From PALSA-894 sp963828625 (GTDB lineage Bacteria; Pseudomonadota; Alphaproteobacteria; Rhizobiales; Xanthobacteraceae): 64,000 nt of DNA. The notes beneath the pieces were generated by a model. The model saw only the letters and a list, made by a program, of their open reading frames with translations. It searched no databases and had not been told where the DNA came from. This document shows positions 57,246 through 64,000 of this stretch, one piece after another; position 1 is the stretch's first letter; each line of letters begins with the position of its first letter. A program made the translations under genes and the position numbers. The DNA is taken from assembly GCA_963828625.1 (NCBI GenBank), contig CAWHEX010000002.1, positions 1-64,000 of the forward strand, in the 5' to 3' direction.

Positions 57246-57718
57246 GCAAGCATCACGTCACCACCACGATCAACGGCGTCGAGACCGAATTTCTGTGCGA
57301 GCCGCAGCTCACGCTGCTCGATGTGCTGCGTGACGAGCTTCGTCTCACCGGCAGCAAGGAAGGATGCAGCTCGGGCGACTGCGGCGCGTGCAGCGTGACC
57401 ATCGACGACCGGCTGGTCTGCTCCTGCCTGGTGCTCGCCGTCGAGGCCGAGGGCAAGTCGATCCAGACGGTCGAGGGCATCGCGCACGGCAACGATCTGC
57501 ATCCGCTGCAGCGCAAGTTCCTCGAGCATGCGGCGCTGCAATGCGGCTTCTGCACACCGGGCGTGCTGGTCGCCTCGAAGTCGCTACTGGAGCGCAATCC
57601 CGATCCGAGCGAGACCGAGGTGCGCTATTGGCTCGCCGGGAACCTGTGCCGCTGCACCGGCTATGACAAGATCGTTCGCGCGGTTCTCGACACCGCCGCC
57701 GAGATGCGGGCAAAATGA
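57242..57718 (+). CDS. Xanthine dehydrogenase-family 2Fe-2S subunit
   Basis: A 158-residue small subunit with two iron-sulphur clusters. The plant-type cluster ligands are Cys42, Cys47, Cys50 (GCSSGDCGAC) and Cys62; the second cluster is in QCGFCTPG (Cys101, Cys104) and NLCRCTGY. All eight cysteines are present. It overlaps the FAD subunit gene by four bases. The 172 bases that follow hold no gene and carry the promoter and ribosome site of the next gene. Confidence 0.94.
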   Translation: MSKHHVTTTINGVETEFLCEPQLTLLDVLRDELRLTGSKEGCSSGDCGACSVTIDDRLVCSCLVLAVEAEGKSIQTVEGIAHGNDLHPLQRKFLEHAALQCGFCTPGVLVASKSLLERNPDPSETEVRYWLAGNLCRCTGYDKIVRAVLDTAAEMRAK

Positions 57719-57890
57719 GCTGGCGGCAGCGCCCGCAGAGCATCGCGAAGATCTTCTGAAAATTTCGTTCTTAATTCGCGCGCGCCTGTCCACCCGGCGT
57801 TAGCGATATCGCGGGTTCTACTTTTTTCGTGCTCAACCCTGCCTCCTCTCGCCCGTTGATGACGCAACGGGGCACGCAAAGGAGGCTAAA

Positions 57891-59390
57891 ATGGCAACCG
57901 AACAGGACACGCGCGGAACGCGCAACTTCTCCGGGACGACAGCAAGTTCTTTCGAGGACAATCAGGACTCGGGCGGCGGCGCTCCGGCCAACTCTGCTTC
58001 ATCGCAGCGGGGAGATCCGGACTCGCAGTTCCCGACGGCCGGACCGACCAACCGGGCTGAGCCGGGCACCGTAAACTATCGCGGTGATCAGACCGATGCA
58101 TCCGGACAGAGCAACGGCGGTGAGAGCGCAAACGGCGGCGCAACAGGCGGGCCGAACGGCAACAGCGGCGGTGCCACTGCTGGTGGCGACAATGGTGCCT
58201 CCGGCAACGGCGACGGTACCGACACTTCGGCCGGCGGCGATGGAAACGGAACGGGTGATGGCTCAGGCGATGACAGCGGGTTTGGCCTGCCGATCCTGGG
58301 CGGCATCGGATCTGTTGGCGGGCTTGGTGGCGGCCTTGGCGACGGGCTCGTCCATGACGCCGTGGCCGATACTCAGTCGCTCGGCAGCGATGTGCTGACC
58401 GATGCGCAAGGCAGCGGCAACAACCTCATCACCGATGTCGTGAACGGCACCGAGCAGTTGGTCGGTAACGCTGCCGACAACCTCGGACTCGGCGATCTGA
58501 TCGGCGATAATTTCATCGCGAATACGGCCGGCACCATCACCGGCATGACCGACGTTCTGACCGGCGGCCTGCTTGACGGTGTGACCGGCGATCTCGGCAA
58601 CGGAATTCTCGGCGATGGACTCAATCTCGGTAACATCACGGGCGATGGCCCGGCGCTGACCGGCAGCGTGCTGGACGGCAATGGTGCGATCGTCAATACG
58701 CTGAGCGATGCGACCGGCGGTGCCACTGACGGCATCCTCGGGTCTTCGACGGGCGACGGCCCGCTGGTCGACCTCGGCATCGTCGAAAACGGCAGCCCGG
58801 CGCTCAGCAATGCGCTCGGCAACGCCGATACCGGAGTCCTGTCAGATCTCGGGATCGGGCGGGTTGCGGAAGTCAGCGGCGCGAATGACGCCAATGGCGA
58901 TCCGGCCGTCAGTGCCACCGCCGGAAATGGCGCGGGCGACAACGGCGCGGTGGTAAATGCCCAGGCGTTCGGTGACGACAGCGCATCGTCCGGCAACCTG
59001 ATCGATCTCGGCGCCGGCGAGAATGGCGGCACCAGCGGATCGGGTTCGGACATCATCGCCAATGCGTTCGGCGGCAGCTCCGACGGCTCCAATCCGCTCG
59101 CCGACGCCAACCTGATCGGCACCACGGGCCAATCGCTCGCGAACGCGGACGTGCTCACCTCACCGGACCAGTTCAGCTTCCCGGTGCTGGACGGCGCGGG
59201 CACCGATTCGCTCGCGGGTGTCCTCGGCACGGAAGGCGTCACGGTCGCGAGCCTCGTGCCGGATTCGGCGCCGGGCATCGACATCGGGACCGACCCTCTC
59301 GTCGACGTCAACCTGACGGGCGGCGCGCAGACCGACACGCAGGATCCGCTGCACGGCACCCTCAGCGGGCAGCTGCTCGGCGCGGTCTGA
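57891..59390 (+). CDS. Acidic Gly/Asp/Asn-rich low-complexity protein, probable type I secretion substrate
   Basis: A 499-residue intact protein with a strong ribosome site (AAAGGAGG). I found no Lys, Cys or Trp in it and only a handful of Arg; Gly, Asp, Asn, Ser, Thr, Ala, Leu and Val make up nearly all. Residues ~70-130 are Gly/Asn/Asp-rich; later parts repeat loose units such as GDLGNGILGDGLNLGNITGD and STGDGPLVDLGIVENG. The nonapeptide GGxGxDxUx of RTX toxins is not evident and there is no N-terminal signal peptide. The gene is followed by a terminator and then by a type I secretion ATPase and adaptor, which suggests it is their substrate, perhaps a surface or biofilm protein. Function unknown. 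Confidence 0.75.
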   Translation: MATEQDTRGTRNFSGTTASSFEDNQDSGGGAPANSASSQRGDPDSQFPTAGPTNRAEPGTVNYRGDQTDASGQSNGGESANGGATGGPNGNSGGATAGGDNGASGNGDGTDTSAGGDGNGTGDGSGDDSGFGLPILGGIGSVGGLGGGLGDGLVHDAVADTQSLGSDVLTDAQGSGNNLITDVVNGTEQLVGNAADNLGLGDLIGDNFIANTAGTITGMTDVLTGGLLDGVTGDLGNGILGDGLNLGNITGDGPALTGSVLDGNGAIVNTLSDATGGATDGILGSSTGDGPLVDLGIVENGSPALSNALGNADTGVLSDLGIGRVAEVSGANDANGDPAVSATAGNGAGDNGAVVNAQAFGDDSASSGNLIDLGAGENGGTSGSGSDIIANAFGGSSDGSNPLADANLIGTTGQSLANADVLTSPDQFSFPVLDGAGTDSLAGVLGTEGVTVASLVPDSAPGIDIGTDPLVDVNLTGGAQTDTQDPLHGTLSGQLLGAV

Positions 59391-59412
59391 GACGCCTACC
59401 ACCATCGGCATC

Positions 59413-59439
59413 ACGGCGGGGCCTCGGCCCCGCCGTTTT
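59413..59439 (+). terminator. Rho-independent terminator
   Basis: ACGGCGGGGC (59413-59422) and GCCCCGCCGT (59427-59436) form a perfect 10-bp GC-rich stem with a 4-base loop followed by TTT. It lies 22 bases after the acidic protein gene and would limit read-through into the secretion ATPase, so the substrate can be made in excess. Confidence 0.85.
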
Positions 59440-59544
59440 GCGTCGCGCATCAATCCTTTGTTCACCCTGCCGCAATGGAAAGCGAACCGCATCCGCCGCA
59501 GCCGCATTGCCTGACTGGCAATCGGGCAAGCACGGGTGACGGCG

Positions 59545-61311
59545 ATGGATGTCGCAGGGCGGCAGGAACTGCGTGACGCAATCCGGGCAAACCGGGGCGC
59601 GCTGCTCAGCGCAGCGGCGGCGAGCGGGCTCATCAATCTGCTGATGCTCACCGGCCCGCTTTTCATGCTGCAGGTCTACGACCGCGTGCTGCCAAGCCGC
59701 AGCATCCCGACGCTGGTCGGCCTGATGGCATTCGCGCTCATCCTCTACATCTTTCAGGGCGTACTGGAGGCGTTGCGCGCGCGGCTTCTTCTGCGCATCG
59801 GCCTCTCCCTCGACGCACAGCTCTCCTCACGCGTCGTTCGGCGCCGTGATCGGCTCGACGACGCGCCACGGTGCGCCTGCCGACGGAATCCAGACGCTGC
59901 GCGATCTCGATACCGTGCGCGGCTTCTTCTCCAGCTTCGCGCTCTCGGCGTTGTTCGATCTTCCCTGGATGCCGCTCTACGTCGGCATCTGCTTCCTGTT
60001 TCATCCCCTGCTCGGCTGCGCGGTGCTCGGCGGGCGCGCTCATCCTGTGCGTGATCACGCTGCTCACCGAAAGCGTGACCCGCGCGCCGACCCAGCAGCT
60101 GGTCACGCTCGCGAGCGCCCGGCTCCAGCTTGCCGAATCCGCGCGCCGCAACGGCGGGCTGTTGCAAGCGCTCGGCATGCGCGAGCGCATGGCGCGGCGC
60201 TGGGCTGCCGAGAACAGCGGCTATCTGCAACGCCAGCAGGCGATCACTGATCTCTCCTCCGGCTTCGGCAGTGCATCGCGCATCATGCGGCTCCTGCTCC
60301 AGTCCGGGCGTGCTCGCGCTCGGCGCTTATCTCGTCGTGCTGCAGGAGGCGAGCGCCGGCGTCATCATCGCGGCGACGATCCTTACCTCGCGCGCGCTTG
60401 CGCCCATCGAGCTTGCGATCGCGAACTGGCGCAGCATCGTCTCGGCGCGGCAGGCCTGGCGCTCGCTGTCCGACGCGCTCGCGAATGCGCCGGTCGAGCC
60501 CGAGCGGACGCCTTTGCCGCCGCCGCGGCATGTGCTGCGCGTGACGTCACTGAGCGTCGCCGCGCCGGGCAGCGCAACGCCGGCCTTGCATGACCTGACT
60601 TTCACGCTCACGGCCGGCACGGCGCTCGGGCTGATCGGGCCGAGCGGCTCGGGCAAGTCCTCGCTCGCACGTGCGCTGGTCGGCATCTGGAAACCGGTGC
60701 GCGGCGTGATCCGGCTCGATGGCGCGACGCCGGATCAATGGCCCTCCGACGCGCTCGGACGGCATATCGGTTACCTGCCGCAGGAGGTCGAACTTTTCGC
60801 CGGCACCGTGGCGCAGAATATCGCGCGCTTTGAGCCGCAGCCGGACGCGGCCCGGCTGATCGCCGCCGCGAAGACGGCCGGTGTGCACGAACTCATCCTG
60901 CGTCTCCCGAGCGGCTACGAGACCGACGTCGGTGACGCCGGCTCCCGTCTGTCGGGCGGCCAGCGCCAGCGCGTCGCGCTCGCGCGCGCGCTTTATGGCG
61001 ATCCGTTCCTCGTCATTCTCGACGAGCCGAATTCCAATCTCGACGCGCGCGGCGAGCAGGCGCTGACCCACGCCATCGCCTCGGTGCGGGCGCGCGGCGG
61101 GATCGCCATCGTGATCGCGCATCGCCCGAGCGCGGTGCGCGCGGTCGATCACGTCATGATCCTGAACGAAGGCCGCGTTCAGGCCTTCGGCGCGCGTGAC
61201 AAGATTCTGGGAGACCAGCAGCCGAAGCCGGCCGCCGCCGAAGAGCCGTCGCAGCCGCGCCACGCCGGAACGCACAGCACGCGCAACCGCCGCCGGGGGG
61301 CGAACCCATGA
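59545..61311 (+). CDS. Type I secretion ABC permease/ATPase (PrtD-like), three frameshifts
   Basis: A half-transporter of ~588 residues. I start at ATG 59545 (GGGTGA upstream). The membrane part begins LLSAAAASGLINLLMLTGPL and LQVYDRVLPSRSIPTLVGL, which mark the PrtD/HasD group. Shifts near 59850, 60035 and 60308 split the membrane domain; the pieces join without loss. The ATPase has Walker A GPSGSGKSS, signature LSGGQRQRVALARAL and Walker B LVILDEPNSNLD, followed by AHRPSAV (switch His). Its end overlaps the adaptor gene by four bases. It exports an unfolded protein directly out of the cell, probably the product of 57891-59390. Confidence 0.9.
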
Positions 61312-62756
61312 ACCGCGACGCCTTGATCGCGTGGTGGCGCGGATTGCGCGACCGCGCCGCGCCACACGCCGCCATGCTCCGCTCTCAGGCCGCCGCGATG
61401 CGCGCGGCGCTCGAAGCACGAATCGCACCGGACATAACGCCCGTCCCCGCGGTTGCGATGTCCCGCGACACGCAGCGCTCGATCCGCCTTCACGTCATTA
61501 TTGTGGGGACCATCGCGGTTTTTCTGTTCCTCAGCATCGGCGTGCTCGGCGCCGTGACCAATGTTGCTGGCGCCGTCATCGCGATGGGCTCGCTCGTGGT
61601 GGAATCGAGCGTCAAGCGCGTGCAGCATCCGACCGGCGGCGTCGTCGGCGAGCTCACCGTCCGGGACGGCACACGCGTCGCAGGCGGCGATCTATTGCTG
61701 CGGCTCGATCCGACCGAAGCGCAAGCCAACTACGACGCGGTCTCGAAAGCGCTCTCGGAGCTGACCGCACGAAGGGCGCGGCTCGAAGCTGAGCGCGACG
61801 GCGCGGACGGCATCATGTTTCCCCAGGACCTTCTGCAAGAAGCCGAGCGCAATCCGGAGGTCGCGCGCATCGTGACCGGTGAGCAGAAACTGTTCGAGTT
61901 GCGTCGGAAAGCGCAAGGCGGACAGAAGGCGCAACTGCGCGAGCGGATCTCTCAGCTCAAGGAGGAAGTATCGGGCCTGACCGAACAGGCCGGCGCGAAG
62001 GCGCAGGAGATCGTGCTGGTGAACAAGGAGCTCGGCGGCGTGCGCGAGCTCTACGACAAGAGCCTCGTTCCGATCAGCCGCCTCACCGCGCTGGAGCGTG
62101 ATGCCGCGCGCCTGACGGGCGAACGCGGACTCCTGGGTGCCACAGGCGCACAAACGCGTGGGAAGATTTCCGAGATCGAATTGCAGATCATCCAGCTCGA
62201 CCAGAATGTGCGCAGCGAAGTCGCCAAGGAGCTTGCCGATATCCGCGCCAAGATGGCGGAACTTTCCGAGAAGAAAATCACCACGGCCGAACAGCTGCGG
62301 CGCATCGACATCCGCGCGCCGCAGGCGGGGGTCGTGCAACAGCTTTCAGTCCACGCCAACGGCGCGGTTCTCGCGGCGGGCGAGCAGATCATGCTGATCG
62401 TGCCGGAAGCGGATGCACTGATCGTCGAAGTGAGGTTGAGCCCGACCGACATCGACAAGGTCGAGCTCGGACAGCAGGCAACCCTGCGATTCACGAGCTT
62501 CAACGCCCGAACCACGCCGGAGGTGTTCGGTACTGTCTCGCGCGTCGCGGCGGACACCACCAGGGAAGACAAGAGCACGCCCTATTATCTCGTGCGCATC
62601 GCGCTCGATCCCGGCCAGATCGAACGGCTCGGCTCGCGGCGACTCGTCCCCGGTATGCCGGTGGAAGCATTTATTCGGACGACCGAGCGTTCGATGCTCT
62701 CGTACATCCTCAAGCCGCTGGTCGATCAGGCCAGCCGGGCATTCCGGGAAATCTAG
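61308..62756 (+). CDS. Type I secretion adaptor (HlyD/PrtE family)
   Basis: A 482-residue membrane fusion protein. After a ~60-residue cytoplasmic start there is one helix (IIVGTIAVFLFLSIGVLGAV), then the lipoyl half SVKRVQHPTGGVVGELTVRD, long coiled-coil helices (about residues 150-330, QKAQLRERISQLKEEVSGLT) and a C-terminal barrel with IRAPQAGVVQQLSVHANGAV and LVPGMPVEAFI. It links the ATPase to a TolC-like outer-membrane channel, which is not in this window. It converges on the next gene with a 24-base gap. Confidence 0.93.
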   Translation: MNRDALIAWWRGLRDRAAPHAAMLRSQAAAMRAALEARIAPDITPVPAVAMSRDTQRSIRLHVIIVGTIAVFLFLSIGVLGAVTNVAGAVIAMGSLVVESSVKRVQHPTGGVVGELTVRDGTRVAGGDLLLRLDPTEAQANYDAVSKALSELTARRARLEAERDGADGIMFPQDLLQEAERNPEVARIVTGEQKLFELRRKAQGGQKAQLRERISQLKEEVSGLTEQAGAKAQEIVLVNKELGGVRELYDKSLVPISRLTALERDAARLTGERGLLGATGAQTRGKISEIELQIIQLDQNVRSEVAKELADIRAKMAELSEKKITTAEQLRRIDIRAPQAGVVQQLSVHANGAVLAAGEQIMLIVPEADALIVEVRLSPTDIDKVELGQQATLRFTSFNARTTPEVFGTVSRVAADTTREDKSTPYYLVRIALDPGQIERLGSRRLVPGMPVEAFIRTTERSMLSYILKPLVDQASRAFREI

Positions 62757-62780
62757 AACGCGGTGAGCCGGGCGGCGCCG

Positions 62781-63944
62781 TCAGAATAGCCGCCCCGATG
62801 CGATCTTTGCGCCGTCGCGCAAAGCACGCAGCTTTGCCCACACGACATCCTCTGTGACGCGCCCCATCCCGGCCGACGTATCGAAACCGCAGTCCGTTCC
62901 GGCGATGACACGGCGCGGGTCGCCGACGGCTTCGGCCATGCGCTCGATGCGGTCGGCAACGACTTCCGGATGCTCGACGAAGTTCGTCAGCGTATCGATC
63001 ACGCCCGCGATGAGGACTTGATCGGCGCGAGCGGAATGTCCTTCAGCACGCGAAACTCGTGCGCGTGGCGCGGATTGGCGAACGGAAGAAAGATCGCGCC
63101 GGCCTTGGCCTTGAGGATCGCCGGCAGGATATCGCGCAACGCGACGTCGTGATCGTGCGGGCCTTCATAGTTGCCCCAGCACACATGCAGCCTGATCTTC
63201 TCGCGCGGGATGTTTCGCGACGGCCTTGTTGATCGCCGCGACGACCTTTTCGACAAACTTGACGAAGTCGGCGAGCGGGCGGTCGCGGAACGATGTGTGG
63301 CGCTCAAGCGCGAGATCGGGGCAATCGAGTTGCAACAGAAAGCCGTTGCGCACGATCGCCTCGTATTCGACCTGGAGGGCATCCGCGAGCGCATCGAGAT
63401 AGCGCTCGAACGAGTCGTAGTGCTCGTTCTGCACGATCGAAGCTATGATGCCGGGCGACGGCGCGGTGAGAAACGCCTCGGTGAAGCCGCTTTGGTCCTT
63501 CAGCGCGGCGCGGAAGTCTGCGCACTCGGCTTCGATCAGCGACGGGTCAGCGTAGCTGATCGCGCTGATTGCTTTCGGCAGGTTGGCGCGATTCGACACG
63601 CGATCGCCGGACGTGACGCGCTGCTGGAACGAAGCCTTGTATTGCGGATAAGCGTCGAGGTCGGAGTGCATCAGCCGCGAGCCGGAGCCGCCCATACCGG
63701 TCAAACGGCGCCGCATGTAGAGCACGAACAACTCGCGCGATTGCTCGCCATCGTCGATCACGTCGAGCCCGTTCTCGATCTGGCGGCGCACGATGTCTTG
63801 GACTGCTGCCCGGCCCTGCCGCTCGATTTCGCCTTCATCGACGGCTTCGCCGACGGATCGCCGCGCAAACAGGCTAGTGAGTTCGGCCGGGCGCGGCAGG
63901 CTCCCGGCATGTGTCGTCAGGATTCGCTGTTCGCTGCACTGCAT
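62781..63944 (-). CDS. Cobalamin-independent methionine synthase (MetE C-terminal)-family protein, two frameshifts
   Basis: A ~388-residue single-domain protein, shorter than MetE (~750), so it corresponds to its C-terminal catalytic half. It starts ILTTHAGSLPRP. The zinc ligands are visible as His and Cys in RLHVCWGNYEGPH, a Glu/His region in FANPRHAHEF and Cys in AGTDCGFDT. Shifts near 63212 and 63020 split it. Members of this family move methyl groups or attack epoxides (epoxyalkane-CoM transferase relatives), so methionine synthesis is not assured. Its promoter would lie in the last 56 bases of the window. Confidence 0.85.
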
Positions 63945-64000
63945 GTTCCCGTCCCGGCTTTTTCTGCTATCGAGAGCGTGCCAGTCCCGGCAGATGAGCG

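Noticed and set aside
58373..59359. 328-codon minus-strand frame inside the acidic protein gene
   Set aside because: It mirrors the repeat composition of the plus-strand gene (Ser/Pro-rich shadow), has no ribosome site and no recognisable domain.
57891..59390. RTX toxin
   Set aside because: The protein is Gly/Asp-rich and linked to type I secretion, but the GGxGxDxUx nonapeptide array is not evident, so I do not call it RTX.
1..64000. CRISPR arrays, rRNA and tRNA genes
   Set aside because: I saw no regularly spaced direct repeats and no recognisable rRNA or tRNA sequence; the CARF domain found here is part of an RtcR-like regulator, with no cas genes.
1..64000. Insertion sequences, transposases, integrases or phage genes
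   Set aside because: No such protein family is visible in any frame. The apparent foreign segment at the left end lacks mobile-element borders.

Overview
The window reads as high-GC DNA from an alphaproteobacterium, most likely a soil or rhizosphere member of the Hyphomicrobiales (Bradyrhizobium/Xanthobacter relatives). This is inferred from the caspase-like proteins, LIV, TRAP and CUT1 importers, CaiB transferase and Mo-hydroxylase gene families; no rRNA or tRNA gene is present to confirm it. The first ~2.4 kb appears to be foreign. A WbuB/WcaI-type glycosyltransferase on the plus strand and an RND pump on the minus strand are both cut off at the same point (about 2390-2405), which is what a chimeric join looks like.

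Many genes are split between two or more reading frames although the pieces join into full-length family members. Most shifts I could resolve are +1 (one extra base, often in a short homopolymer run), so I treat them as probable sequence errors and annotate whole genes across them. They are densest in the restriction genes at 24.9-31.1 kb.

Layout. 2.4-4.1 kb: RND efflux pump fragment and its lipoprotein adaptor. 4.3-9.5 kb: one operon holding a caspase-fold protein without its catalytic His and Cys, an OmpA-type protein, a FecR-like protein and a CHASE2-adenylate cyclase. 9.5-13.2 kb: LysR regulator divergent from flavodoxin, alpha/beta hydrolase, carboxymuconolactone-decarboxylase-like and cupin genes. 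13.3-18.0 kb: two caspase-family proteins with intact dyads and a cyclic-nucleotide-gated patatin phospholipase. 18.4-23.0 kb: a membrane-anchored di-haem cytochrome, and a cyclic-nucleotide-binding domain fused to an acylating aldehyde dehydrogenase. 23.0-31.1 kb: an RtcR-like CARF/sigma-54 activator facing a near-perfect -24/-12 promoter, a 49-residue ORF and a type I restriction-modification system hsdM-hsdS-hsdR.

31.2-42.5 kb is metabolic: an Fe-dependent alcohol dehydrogenase with a TRAP importer on the minus strand, divergent from a LysR regulator and a CUT1-type ABC importer with RraA-like and ketopantoate-reductase-like enzymes. 43.3-57.7 kb looks like one catabolic island: a LIV-type ABC importer with a dehydrogenase on the plus strand, converging on a six-gene minus-strand operon (Mo-hydroxylase large subunit, amidase, CaiB CoA-transferase, epimerase, SDR, hydrolase); the Mo-hydroxylase FAD and 2Fe-2S subunits are transcribed divergently. 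57.9-62.8 kb is a type I secretion locus: an unusual acidic, lysine-, cysteine- and tryptophan-free Gly/Asp/Asn-rich protein, a terminator, then the secretion ATPase and adaptor. The window ends in a MetE-like methyltransferase.

The two most unusual parts are the CARF/sigma-54/small ORF/type I RM arrangement, which suggests restriction genes switched on by a nucleotide or RNA-damage signal, and the concentration of caspase-fold proteins, one cyclase and two cNMP-binding effectors within 18 kb.
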